Positions 25,096 to 33,561 of a stretch of 37,812 nt of DNA are shown here, one piece after another. The DNA is taken from positions 1-37,812 of the forward strand of contig JAFLTH010000024.1 in NCBI GenBank assembly GCA_022510525.1, written 5' to 3'. The number at the start of each line of letters is the position of its first letter. Positions within the stretch are counted from its first letter, which is position 1. Made by a program: the position numbers and the translations under genes. Below the pieces are notes generated by a model that saw only the letters and a program-made list of their open reading frames with translations, made no database searches and was not told where the DNA came from. The DNA is from Lachnospiraceae bacterium (GTDB taxonomy: Bacteria > Bacillota > Clostridia > Lachnospirales > Lachnospiraceae).

Positions 25096-26488
25096 GCAGA
25101 TCAGTTTTGTTACAGGTATTTTTGCGCTCCTGCTTCTTGGAATGATGAGTTACACCTGTTATTATTCAATGACTAACCGACAGGAAATGATAAACAACAG
25201 CTATAACAGCAGGCAGGAACTTCTCAAAGCCCAAAACACAAGGGGAACAATCTATTCAAATGACAGACAGGTTCTGGCGAGGACCATAGTAGACTCAGCC
25301 GGAAACGAGCGCAGAGAATATCCTTTTTCCAACATGTTTTCTCATGTTGTAGGATATGCTTCCAATGGAAGGTTCGGAATTGAGGCCCAGAGTAATTACT
25401 ACCTCATACAGTCCAATGCCAAATTGTCGGACAAGGTGGCAAGCGAGATGTCCGGCGAAAAGTATCCGGGTGATAGTGTAATAACTACACTTGATGTGTC
25501 ACTTCAGGAAACTGCCCATCAGCTGCTTGGCATTTATAAAGGCGCTATTATTGCAACGGACCCCACTACGGGAAAAATTCTTGCAATGGTTTCCAAGCCG
25601 GACTTTGACCCGAATGAAATTGAAAATTTATGGGATAGTATGATAGAGGATAATGAGAGTGGCATATTGCTTAACCGTGCAACCCAGGGCTTATATCCTC
25701 CAGGCTCAACCTTTAAGATTGTTACTGCACTTGAGTATATACGGGAGAATCCTGATACTTATCAGAATTATACCTATCAGTGCGGCGGCAGGTTCAGTAT
25801 AGGAACAGATGTTATTAATTGTTATCATGGCACCGCACATGGCAGTGAGGATTTTACAAAATCCTTTGCCAAATCCTGTAATTCATCCTTTGCCAATATA
25901 AGCATTGGTCTGAATAGGAAGAAATACGGTAACACTCTTTCAACCCTTTTATTTAATACAGAACTCCCGGTTTCTTTTGCCTATAACAAAAGTAGGGTGA
26001 CGGTAAACGAAGATTCCACTGATGCCGATGTTATGCAGGTTTCAATAGGGCAGGGGACTGATCAGATAACTCCGCTTCATATGAATATGATAACAAGTGC
26101 TATTGCAAATAAAGGCGTCTTAATGAAACCGTATCTGGTAGATTATGTGGAAAATAATAACGGAAACATAGTTAAGCAGTTTTCTCAAGGCAGTTACGGT
26201 CGTTTGATGTCCGAAGATGAAGCCGGAATACTTACCGGATTGATGATGGAAGTAGTAGAGAGCGGTACGGCTACCAAATTAAAGGGGCAGAGTTACATAG
26301 CCGCAGGAAAAACCGGTTCTGCGGAATATAATAGTGTTAAGACAGATTCTCATGCATGGTTTACCGGTTTTGCACCGGCTGATGACCCGCAGATCTGTGT
26401 AACTATAATTATAGAGGGCGCCGGATCCGGCGGAGATTATGCGGTACCTATTGCCAGAAGACTTTTTGACGCATACTTAAACCCGTAA
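24998..26488 (+). CDS. Class B-like penicillin-binding protein (PbpA/transpeptidase)
   Basis: The 496-residue protein has a basic cytosolic start, one transmembrane helix (about 35-55) and a transpeptidase domain. The catalytic set is complete: S-T-F-K (237-240, nucleophile S237), S-C-N (293-295) and K-T-G (438-440). The region before the transpeptidase is short (about 60-165) and lacks a large pedestal, like the actinobacterial PbpA group. The GTG start at 24998 has a strong SD (GAAGGAG, 7 nt) and gives a 98-bp overlap with the SEDS gene. Translational coupling and a physical SEDS-PBP pair are likely. A Nudix gene follows after 25 bp. Confidence 0.92.
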   Translation: MLERKRKNPSKEAPEEDLREKKEKLNIRKKTGRQISFVTGIFALLLLGMMSYTCYYSMTNRQEMINNSYNSRQELLKAQNTRGTIYSNDRQVLARTIVDSAGNERREYPFSNMFSHVVGYASNGRFGIEAQSNYYLIQSNAKLSDKVASEMSGEKYPGDSVITTLDVSLQETAHQLLGIYKGAIIATDPTTGKILAMVSKPDFDPNEIENLWDSMIEDNESGILLNRATQGLYPPGSTFKIVTALEYIRENPDTYQNYTYQCGGRFSIGTDVINCYHGTAHGSEDFTKSFAKSCNSSFANISIGLNRKKYGNTLSTLLFNTELPVSFAYNKSRVTVNEDSTDADVMQVSIGQGTDQITPLHMNMITSAIANKGVLMKPYLVDYVENNNGNIVKQFSQGSYGRLMSEDEAGILTGLMMEVVESGTATKLKGQSYIAAGKTGSAEYNSVKTDSHAWFTGFAPADDPQICVTIIIEGAGSGGDYAVPIARRLFDAYLNP

Positions 26489-26513
26489 AGTACAATAATC
26501 GGAGGAAACAGAA

Positions 26514-26960
26514 ATGATTGAAGCAACCAGTTGTGGCGGTGTTGTTATATTTCGCGGTAAAATACTTCTTTTATATAAGAATTTCCATAACAAGTACGAG
26601 GGATGGGTATTGCCAAAAGGTACTGTGGAAGACGGAGAGGAGCATAAGGAAACGGCTCTTAGGGAAGTTATGGAAGAATCCGGTGCCAGGGCCAGCATTA
26701 TTAAATATATAGGCACAAGTGAATATTCGTTTGCCGTTCCGGAAGATGTTGTGGAAAAGGAAGTACACTGGTATCTGATGATGGCATACAGCTATTATAC
26801 CAAACCGCAGCGCGAGGAATATTTTATGGATTCCGGATATTATAAATATCATGAGGCTTTTCATTTATTAAAGTTTGCCAATGAGAGAGCAATACTTGAA
26901 AAAGCATATAGTGAATATGTAGACCTTAAGAAACACAATTTATGGGGCAATCCCCGATAG
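26514..26960 (+). CDS. Nudix hydrolase
   Basis: The 148-residue protein contains a Nudix box, G-T-V-E-D-G-E-E-H-K-E-T-A-L-R-E-V-M-E-E followed by S-G-A (about residues 36-58), which matches G-x5-E-x7-R-E-x2-E-E-x-G-x. It begins MIEATSCGGVVIFRGKILLLY. Nudix enzymes hydrolyse nucleoside diphosphates linked to another group, using Mg or Mn. The substrate cannot be read from sequence; a diadenosine polyphosphate or NDP-sugar is possible. The SD is GGAGG, and the gene lies 25 bp after the PBP gene. Confidence 0.93.
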   Translation: MIEATSCGGVVIFRGKILLLYKNFHNKYEGWVLPKGTVEDGEEHKETALREVMEESGARASIIKYIGTSEYSFAVPEDVVEKEVHWYLMMAYSYYTKPQREEYFMDSGYYKYHEAFHLLKFANERAILEKAYSEYVDLKKHNLWGNPR

Positions 26961-26963
26961 TTC

Positions 26964-26992
26964 TTCCAATTTTTGGTATTATGGTTTATAAT
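26964..26992 (+). promoter_or_regulatory. Possible SigA-type promoter for yloU/Asp23
   Basis: TTCCAA (26964-26969) and a perfect TATAAT (26987-26992) are spaced by 17 bp. The predicted transcript would start near 27000, within or just before the first leader hairpin. Confidence 0.4.
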
Positions 26993-26993
26993 A

Positions 26994-27045
26994 AGACGAA
27001 CGATGTTCGTCTGCGAGTTTTGTGACTAAAGTCGCAAAACATCGC
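26994..27045 (+). promoter_or_regulatory. Two-hairpin leader element upstream of Asp23/yloU
   Basis: Hairpin 1 is AGACGAAC paired with GTTCGTCT across a 3-nt loop (26994-27012). Hairpin 2 (27013-27045) has a 14-bp stem with one bulged A and a TAAA loop. CGATGTT (27001-27007) could instead pair with AACATCG (27038-27044), so the two states may exclude each other. An SD (AAAGGAGG) and the ATG at 27073 follow. No T-run follows hairpin 2, so it is not a plain terminator. Confidence 0.55.
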
Positions 27046-27072
27046 GGGCTGAGAATATAAAGGAGGTTATAT

Positions 27073-27432
27073 ATGAAAGCATCATCAATGGATACACATT
27101 TAGGAAATATTTCTATAGACCATGAAGCGATTGCCCAATATGCCGGTTCAGTTGCAATGGAATGCTTTGGTATCGTCGGAATGGCGGGAATGAACGTAAA
27201 AGACGGTCTGGTAAAGCTTCTCAAAAGAGAAAGTATGACCCGCGGAATACAGGTCCTTCTTAAAAATAATAAATTGACTATTAATTTTCATGTTATAGTT
27301 TCTTATGGCGTAAGCATTCTTGCCGTAGCGGATAATCTTATTGACAGCGTAAAGTATAAGGTAGAAGAGTTTACCGGTATAGAAGTTGAAAAAATAAACA
27401 TCTATGTTGAAGGTGTTAAAGCAATTGACTAA
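27073..27432 (+). CDS. yloU: Asp23/Gls24 family protein (YloU-like)
   Basis: The 119-residue protein has the Asp23 pattern: MDTHLGNISIDHEAIAQYAG, ATG-free core VAMECFGIVGMAG, then TINFHVIVSYGVSILAVADNL and VEEFTGIEVEKINIYVEGVK. Members are cytosolic or membrane-associated proteins linked to the cell envelope and to fatty-acid or alkaline stress. In Bacillus the yloU-yloV pair is conserved upstream of recG, and the same order is found here. AAAGGAGG lies 7 nt before the ATG. The yloV/fakA gene starts 13 bp after the stop, with its SD in the gap. Confidence 0.9.
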   Translation: MKASSMDTHLGNISIDHEAIAQYAGSVAMECFGIVGMAGMNVKDGLVKLLKRESMTRGIQVLLKNNKLTINFHVIVSYGVSILAVADNLIDSVKYKVEEFTGIEVEKINIYVEGVKAID

Positions 27433-27445
27433 GGGAGGATTCAAG

Positions 27446-29188
27446 GTGGCTTCAAATAAAATAGATGCCAGAATGATGGCCAAAATGTTCTTAGCGGGAG
27501 CAAAGAATCTTGAAAGCAAGAAAGAATGGATTAATGAGTTAAATGTATTTCCTGTGCCGGATGGCGATACCGGAACCAATATGACTTTGACGATTATGTC
27601 TGCGGCAAAAGAGGTCGCTGCACTTAACGAAACAGGTGCTATTGATATGCCTTCCTTGTGTAAGGCTATTTCTTCAGGTTCTCTTCGAGGAGCCAGAGGA
27701 AACTCAGGTGTTATTTTATCACAGCTGTTCAGAGGTTTTACTAAGGTGGTGAAAAATACTCAGGATATAACTGTACCCATACTTGCCGAAGCATTTGAAA
27801 AAGCGGTTGAGACTGCATACAAGGCAGTTATGAAGCCCAAAGAGGGAACGATTCTGACTGTTGCAAAGGGCAGTGCTGACAAAGCAAGAGAATTGGCAGA
27901 TGCAGGCGTAGAGGATATGGCCGGGTTTTTAGACCAGATAATACGCTATGCGGACGAGGTACTTGCCAAAACTCCGGATATGCTTCCAGTATTAAAACAG
28001 GCAGGTGTTGTTGACTCGGGTGGTCAAGGACTCATGCAGGTATTAAAAGGCGCTTATGACGCATTTTTAGGCAAAGAACTGGATCTGACCATACCTGAAC
28101 AGGCGGCGTCACATGTGAGAAAATTCTCAGCGCCAAATCTTGACGCACAGGCAAATGCGGAAATCAAATTCGGTTATTGTACTGAATTTATCATAATGCT
28201 CAATAAGGTTTTCAATATCAAGGCGGAATTGGACTTTAAAGAGTACCTTGAATCCATAGGTGATTCAATAGTTGTAGTCGCTGATGATGATGTGGTAAAG
28301 GTACACGTACATACCAACGACCCGGGTCTGGCTATACAGAGGGCGTTGAAGTACGGAGCACTTTCCAATATGAAAATCGACAATATGAGACTGGAGCATC
28401 AGGAGAAACTCTTTAAGATGTCTCAGACCAGTGAACCCGAGCCTATAAGCGAAATATCCCCTGAGACCGTGAGCGCCTTTCCGGCAGAAGCGGAAGTTAG
28501 TGAAGCCGAAGCTAATGATGAACCTAGGAAAGATGTTGGCTTTATTGCAGTTTCCGCAGGTGACGGACTGGCTGATATATTTAGAACTCTTGGAGTCGAT
28601 TATGTTATCGAAGGCGGTCAGACAATGAATCCGAGTACGGAAGATATGCTTAATGCAGTTGATAAAGTCAATGCCGAGAATGTATTTATCCTTCCCAATA
28701 ATAAGAATATAATCCTTGCCGCAAATCAGGCACAGGCAATGGAGGAAGATAAAAATATCATTGTAATTCCTACCAAAACGGTACCTCAGGGTATAACAGC
28801 TGTTATTAATTATATTCAGGATATGTCTATAGATGAAAACAGGCAGATAATGTTGGATGAAATCAAAAGCGTAAGTACCGGTCAGGTTACTTATGCTGTA
28901 AGGGACACCACCATCGATGACAAGGAAATCAAGCAGGGGGACTTCATGGGAATCGGTGACAGCGGCATACTCTCCGTAGGCAGCTCCATAGAGGAAGTCG
29001 CTAAAGCTATGATTGATGAAATGATGACCGAAGAAAAAGAACTTATAAGTATATATTACGGTTCCGACATTTCCGGTGAGGACGCCAAGCATCTCAAAGC
29101 CGATATTGAAAGTAAATATAACGGCTGTGATGTTGAGTTGCAGTACGGTGGTCAGCCTATTTATTATTATATTGTATCTGTAGAATAG
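27446..29188 (+). CDS. fakA: DAK2 domain fatty acid kinase, FakA/YloV family
   Basis: The 580-residue protein has an N-terminal DhaL/DAK2 ATP-binding domain (about 10-200). NELNVFPVPDGDTGTNM holds the Mg-binding Asp set, and SSGSLRGARGNSGVILSQLF is also conserved. A middle domain with GYCTEFII and VHVHTNDPG, and a C-terminal DegV-like domain (about 375-580), follow. FakA phosphorylates fatty acids that a FakB protein presents; a DegV/FakB candidate is at 31503-32363. I use the GTG at 27446 because GGGAGG lies 7 nt before it. The longer frame would start within yloU. A strong terminator follows the stop. Confidence 0.92.
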   Translation: MASNKIDARMMAKMFLAGAKNLESKKEWINELNVFPVPDGDTGTNMTLTIMSAAKEVAALNETGAIDMPSLCKAISSGSLRGARGNSGVILSQLFRGFTKVVKNTQDITVPILAEAFEKAVETAYKAVMKPKEGTILTVAKGSADKARELADAGVEDMAGFLDQIIRYADEVLAKTPDMLPVLKQAGVVDSGGQGLMQVLKGAYDAFLGKELDLTIPEQAASHVRKFSAPNLDAQANAEIKFGYCTEFIIMLNKVFNIKAELDFKEYLESIGDSIVVVADDDVVKVHVHTNDPGLAIQRALKYGALSNMKIDNMRLEHQEKLFKMSQTSEPEPISEISPETVSAFPAEAEVSEAEANDEPRKDVGFIAVSAGDGLADIFRTLGVDYVIEGGQTMNPSTEDMLNAVDKVNAENVFILPNNKNIILAANQAQAMEEDKNIIVIPTKTVPQGITAVINYIQDMSIDENRQIMLDEIKSVSTGQVTYAVRDTTIDDKEIKQGDFMGIGDSGILSVGSSIEEVAKAMIDEMMTEEKELISIYYGSDISGEDAKHLKADIESKYNGCDVELQYGGQPIYYYIVSVE

Positions 29189-29192
29189 CATT

Positions 29193-29227
29193 AAATTCCC
29201 CGATAACAGATGTTATTGGGGAATTTT
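29193..29227 (+). terminator. Strong intrinsic terminator after fakA
   Basis: A 16-bp stem (29193-29208 with 29211-29226, one G-T pair) includes CCCC/GGGG and has only two central unpaired bases. It is followed by a short T-run (29224-29227). It lies 5 nt after the fakA stop. The longest recG frame starts at an ATG inside this hairpin, which argues against that start. Confidence 0.85.
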
Positions 29228-29260
29228 CACAGCAGGCTAAGAAAGGGTCATAGTTATATT

Positions 29261-31306
29261 ATGGACATTACTTCATTAAAAGGAATCGGCGAAAAAACGG
29301 CAAAGCTTTTTGCAAAGCTTGATATAACTACGACAGATAAATTACTTCATTACTATCCCAGAGATTACGAACAGTTTAATGCTCCGATACCGATAATTGA
29401 AGCACCGGAAGGTGAGCGGGTGGCTGTGCGTGCAACGGTAACAGGCAATATGAATTCAAAGATTGTCCGCAACCTGAATATATTGAATTTTACAATACAG
29501 GATGCATCGGGAATGATGCAGATGACATATTTTAATATGCCATATCTTAAAAAGACCATTAAAAAAGGCACTTTTTATATATTTAGAGGCATAGTCCGGA
29601 AAAAAGGAAAAAGTCTTTATATGGAACAGGCCTCTTTATATAAACCCGAGGAATATGAGAAACTTGCCAACCGTTTACTGCCTAAATATATGTTGACTAA
29701 AGGATTAAGCAACAATGCATTGACCAAGACAGTCAAACAGGCTTTTGAAGTAACCGGAGAAGAGAAAGAGTATCTACCCGACAAAATCTTGCAAAAATAC
29801 CGGTTTATGCCCAGGAATGAGGCCATATATCAGATGCATTTTCCAAAGGATTTTGAAACACTCGCCAGGGCAAGAAAACGACTTGTCTTTGACGAATTTT
29901 TATTATTTATATTGACAATCAGAAGGCTCAAAGAGGAAAACAATGAGCTGCCAAGTACATATCAAATGATAGAAGTAGCCGAAACAAACCGTCTGATAGA
30001 AGCACTGCCATATAAACTTACCAATGCACAAATGAATGTCTGGTCACAAATTAAGAAGGATTTATGCGGAAAAGTTGTGATGAACAGGCTTATTCAGGGT
30101 GATGTGGGTTCAGGCAAGACTATTCTCGCATTTCTGGCCTTACTTATGTGTGTGGCAAACGGCTATCAGGGTGCATTAATGGCACCTACCGAAGTACTTG
30201 CCAAACAGCATTTTGAATCACTGCTTAAATTAAAAGAGCAATATAAGTTAAACATCCACCCCGTTCTTTTGACAGGCTCAACATCTGCAAAGGACAGGAA
30301 GCTCATATATAGCGAGATTGCAGAGGGGGAAGCGGATATCATCATCGGCACCCATGCGCTGATACAGGAAAAGGTAAACTATCATAAGCTTGCATTGGTA
30401 ATTACCGATGAACAACACCGCTTTGGAGTCAGACAGCGTGAGACTCTTGCCAATAAGGGAAATGCCGTACATGTACTTGTTATGAGTGCAACACCGATTC
30501 CAAGGACACTTGCCATAATTCTATATGGAGACCTACATATTTCCGTACTTGATGAATTACCGGCGGACAGGCTGCCAATCAAAAATTGCGTGGTCGGTAC
30601 TTCTTATCGTGAAACCGCTTACCGTTTTATTGAAAAAGAGGTTAGCGCCGGAAGACAGGCCTATGTAATCTGTCCTATGGTGGAGGCAGGCGAGATGGAG
30701 GAGCTGGAAGACGTAATTTCATACACTTCTAAGCTAAAATCCGCACTTTCGCCATCTGTTCAGGTTGCGTCTTTACACGGTAAGATGAAGCCTGCTGAAA
30801 AAAATTATATTATGGAACAATTTGAAGCCCATCATATAGATGTACTGGTTTCCACAACCGTAATTGAGGTTGGTATAAATGTTCCCAATGCTACCGTTAT
30901 GATGGTTGAAAATTCCGAAAGATTCGGACTTGCCCAGCTGCATCAGTTAAGAGGCCGCGTGGGACGCGGGGAACACCAGTCATATTGTATTTTTATAAGC
31001 TCATCTGAGAATAAGGCAACTATGGAGCGACTTAAAATACTTAATACATCAAATGACGGATTCTATATCTCAAGTCAGGATCTTAAGCTTCGCGGTCCGG
31101 GGGATTTATTCGGTATAAGGCAGAGCGGAGATTTACACTTTGAGCTTGGAGATGTCTTTACGGATGCATCTATTCTTCAAAATGCAAGTGATGAGGCTGA
31201 TGAGCTGCTTGCAAGCGACCCTGAGCTATGCAGTAAAGAACATACTGCACTTAGAAACATTCTGGATTCAGCGAACGAAAAGAGTGTTGACTTTAGAACA
31301 ATCTAA
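29261..31306 (+). CDS. recG: ATP-dependent DNA helicase RecG
   Basis: The 681-residue protein has the usual RecG length and layout. The N-terminal wedge domain begins MDITSLKGIGEKTAKLF, with an OB fold at about 50-150. Helicase motifs are Walker A GDVGSGKT, APTEVLA, DEQHRFG (motif II, DEQH), MSATPIPRTLA and VSTTVIEVGINVPNATVMMVE, and VI is QLRGRVGRGEHQSYC. The TRG-like C-terminus has LKLRGPGDLFGIRQSG. RecG remodels stalled forks and Holliday junctions. The ATG at 29261 gives the canonical N-terminus. The SD is weak (AAGAAAGGG at longer spacing). The upstream ATG at 29210 lies in the fakA terminator. Confidence 0.95.
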   Translation: MDITSLKGIGEKTAKLFAKLDITTTDKLLHYYPRDYEQFNAPIPIIEAPEGERVAVRATVTGNMNSKIVRNLNILNFTIQDASGMMQMTYFNMPYLKKTIKKGTFYIFRGIVRKKGKSLYMEQASLYKPEEYEKLANRLLPKYMLTKGLSNNALTKTVKQAFEVTGEEKEYLPDKILQKYRFMPRNEAIYQMHFPKDFETLARARKRLVFDEFLLFILTIRRLKEENNELPSTYQMIEVAETNRLIEALPYKLTNAQMNVWSQIKKDLCGKVVMNRLIQGDVGSGKTILAFLALLMCVANGYQGALMAPTEVLAKQHFESLLKLKEQYKLNIHPVLLTGSTSAKDRKLIYSEIAEGEADIIIGTHALIQEKVNYHKLALVITDEQHRFGVRQRETLANKGNAVHVLVMSATPIPRTLAIILYGDLHISVLDELPADRLPIKNCVVGTSYRETAYRFIEKEVSAGRQAYVICPMVEAGEMEELEDVISYTSKLKSALSPSVQVASLHGKMKPAEKNYIMEQFEAHHIDVLVSTTVIEVGINVPNATVMMVENSERFGLAQLHQLRGRVGRGEHQSYCIFISSSENKATMERLKILNTSNDGFYISSQDLKLRGPGDLFGIRQSGDLHFELGDVFTDASILQNASDEADELLASDPELCSKEHTALRNILDSANEKSVDFRTI

Positions 31307-31341
31307 AATTAAACTAAATATTAAGTGTTAATAATTCAATA

Positions 31342-31484
31342 ACCAGAACTTAGGCGAGAATAAAAACAGAAAATTTACTTCGTAAATTATCTGTAAATAA
31401 GGGGTGAGTTGCAGGGATATTTATATCCCTTTTGCATTCCGAATCCCCGTTTTTGTTTATTTTGACTAAGTTCGTCATACTGGT
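31342..31484 (+). ncRNA. Nested structured element between recG and degV (terminator and possible leader RNA)
   Basis: ACCAG (31342-31346) pairs with CTGGT (31480-31484), and GAACTTAG (31346-31353) with CTAAGTTC (31466-31473), enclosing two stem-loops. Stem A (31366-31394) has 12 pairs, one A-A mismatch and a 3-nt loop. Stem B (31401-31448) stacks GGGG/CCCC, TGCA/TGCA and GGGATA/TATCCC. A T-rich tail (GTTTTT, 31449-31454, then more T) follows stem B, so B can act as a terminator for recG. AAAAAC (31362-31367) can pair with the tail and would compete. The element ends 18 bp before the degV start codon. No known RNA family is recognised. Confidence 0.5.
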
Positions 31485-31502
31485 AAATTAGGAGATTAAT
31501 AT

Positions 31503-32363
31503 ATGTCAAAAGTTGCAATCGTTACCGACAGTAACAGCGGAATTACACAGGCACAGGCCAAGAATTTTGGACTTTTTGTCCTGCCTATGCCTTTTATGAT
31601 CAATGATGAAACCTATTATGAGGATATAACGTTATCCCAAGCAGAATTTTACGAAAAATTGTCATCAGGAGCATCGGTTATCACAAGCCAGCCTACACCC
31701 GAATCGGTTATGGAGCTGTGGGATAAACTGCTTAAAGAATATGATGAAATTGTTCATATACCTATGTCCAGTGGTCTTAGCGGTTCCTGCCAGAGCGCTA
31801 TAATGCTCTCCGAAGATTATGACGGTAAGGTTCAGGTTGTGAATAACCAGCGTATTTCGGTTACTCAAAGGCAGTCTGCACTGGATGCGCTTTCTTTGGC
31901 GGATAAAGGAATGAATGCTGCAGAGATTAAAGATTTTCTTGAAAAAGATAAGTTTAATTCGAGTATATATATTATGCTGGATACTTTGTATTATCTGAAA
32001 AGGGGTGGAAGGATCACACCTGCGGCGGCAGCTCTTGGTACTATACTTAAACTTAAGCCTGTGCTGCAGATTCAGGGAGAGAAACTGGATGCTTTCGCCA
32101 AGGCACGTACTACATCACAGGGTAAAACTCTTATGATAAATGCCATAAAAAACGATATGAACAATCGCTTCGGAGGAGCCGACAAAGACAATATATGGCT
32201 TCAGATAGCCTATACCTATGACATTGATGCTGCCAATCAGTTCAAGGAAGAAGTCCTTGAGGTTTTTCCGGGTTTTGATATCAATGTGGACCCGCTTTCT
32301 TTAAGCGTATCCTGTCACATCGGTCCCGGTGCGTTGGCATTGGCCTGCTGTAAGAAGATATAA
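31503..32363 (+). CDS. DegV family protein, FakB-like fatty acid binding
   Basis: The 286-residue protein matches DegV: KVAIVTDSNSGIT at the start, TSQPTPESVMELWD, HIPMSSGLSGSCQSA, YYLKRGGRITPAAAALG, and a C-terminal SLSVSCHIGPGALALAC. These proteins bind one fatty acid in a buried site, and FakB members present it to FakA for phosphorylation. The FakA gene is about 2.3 kb upstream across recG, which supports a FakB role. The SD GGAG precedes the ATG by 8 nt. The gap before the gene is the structured element described above. The oxidoreductase gene follows after 21 bp. Confidence 0.9.
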   Translation: MSKVAIVTDSNSGITQAQAKNFGLFVLPMPFMINDETYYEDITLSQAEFYEKLSSGASVITSQPTPESVMELWDKLLKEYDEIVHIPMSSGLSGSCQSAIMLSEDYDGKVQVVNNQRISVTQRQSALDALSLADKGMNAAEIKDFLEKDKFNSSIYIMLDTLYYLKRGGRITPAAAALGTILKLKPVLQIQGEKLDAFAKARTTSQGKTLMINAIKNDMNNRFGGADKDNIWLQIAYTYDIDAANQFKEEVLEVFPGFDINVDPLSLSVSCHIGPGALALACCKKI

Positions 32364-32384
32364 CAACAGGAATGGAGGAACGTC

Positions 32385-33515
32385 ATGAACGTAGCAATCA
32401 TCGGAATGGGAAATATGGGCAGTAAATACTGCAAAATGATAGCCGAGGGCAAAGTTGCCGGAATGAGTGTCACCGCAGGCACCAGAATCCGCCCTGAGAG
32501 ACTTGAAGTTTTAAAAGATGTATTGCCGGAAGATTTTAAAATATATGAATCCGGAGATAAGTTATATGAGGCTTATGATAAAGGCGAAGTTTCATTTGAT
32601 ACGGTTTTGATAGTTACTCCGCATTATTCACATGAAGATTTTGCAATTAAGGCATTTAAGAGAGGGCTTAACGTGCTTTGTGACAAACCTGCAGGAGTTT
32701 ATTCAAGGCAGGCAAGAAATATGATGGAAGAGTATCTTAAGGCAAAAGAAGCGCATCCCGGGCTTCAATACGGCTATATTTTCCATCAGAGAACCTTCCC
32801 GATATACCGTAAAATGAAAGAGATCGTGGAAAGCGGTACATATGGCAATATCAAACGTGTAAGCTGGATGATAACCGACTGGTACAGGCCGGATGCCTAT
32901 TATAAATCCGATGCCTGGCGTGCCACCTGGAAAGGTGACGGCGGCGGTACACTGCTTAATCAATGCCCGCACAATCTTGATTTACTACAATGGATATGCG
33001 GTATGCCAAAGAGCGTCCAGGGTTTTTGTTATGAAGGAAAATATCATCCGATTGAAGTGGAAGATGATGTGACCGCCTATTTCGAATGGGAAAATGGAGT
33101 TACGGGAGTATTTATTGCATCTACAGGCGAAGCTGCGGGAGTAAACAGGCTGGAAATTGCGTTGGATGATGCACTGCTTGTTTGTGAGGGCGGTACGCTT
33201 AAGGTATGCGAACTGGATAAACCGGAGAGCGAATACCGTAAAGAAACACAGGATTTGTTCATAAAACCGCAGACTAAATGGAAAGAAATAGAATGTCCCG
33301 GCTCAAACGGAGCTTATGAGGAACTGCTTACAAGCTTTGCACAGGGAAACATGGTTGCAACGGGAGCGGAAGCTATAAACAGTCTTTATTTGTCCAATGC
33401 GGTCTATCTGTCTTCATGGGAGAAGAGAATGATTGAAATTCCCACACCGGGCAGCTCGGAGGAATTGCAGTTTGAGAATGCTTATGAAATGTGGCTCAAA
33501 CGTAAAATTGATTAA
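32385..33515 (+). CDS. Gfo/Idh/MocA family NAD(P)-dependent oxidoreductase
   Basis: The 376-residue protein begins MNVAIIGMGNMGSKY (Rossmann G-x-G-x-x-G). It then shows VLIVTPHYSHEDFAIKAF, and CDKPAG, the family E/D-K-P motif. The second domain has DGGGTLLNQCPHNLDLLQW, where the His is in the usual catalytic position. The family oxidises or reduces sugars, inositols and related polyols; the substrate is not apparent. No sugar transporter or other carbohydrate gene is nearby, so the context does not help. TGGAGG lies 8 nt before the ATG. It sits between degV and miaB. Confidence 0.9.
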   Translation: MNVAIIGMGNMGSKYCKMIAEGKVAGMSVTAGTRIRPERLEVLKDVLPEDFKIYESGDKLYEAYDKGEVSFDTVLIVTPHYSHEDFAIKAFKRGLNVLCDKPAGVYSRQARNMMEEYLKAKEAHPGLQYGYIFHQRTFPIYRKMKEIVESGTYGNIKRVSWMITDWYRPDAYYKSDAWRATWKGDGGGTLLNQCPHNLDLLQWICGMPKSVQGFCYEGKYHPIEVEDDVTAYFEWENGVTGVFIASTGEAAGVNRLEIALDDALLVCEGGTLKVCELDKPESEYRKETQDLFIKPQTKWKEIECPGSNGAYEELLTSFAQGNMVATGAEAINSLYLSNAVYLSSWEKRMIEIPTPGSSEELQFENAYEMWLKRKID

Positions 33516-33561
33516 AATTTTGTGCCTAAGCGTCGATAATTGAATATAAGAAGGATTAAAA

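Noticed and set aside
28265..29191. 308-codon minus-strand open frame
   Set aside because: It is wholly antisense to fakA, a well-supported gene; composition (Cys, His, Tyr, Phe-rich) is not protein-like and no SD was seen.
29210..29260. N-terminal extension of RecG from the ATG at 29210
   Set aside because: That ATG is inside the fakA terminator stem and has no SD; the start at 29261 gives the canonical RecG N-terminus.
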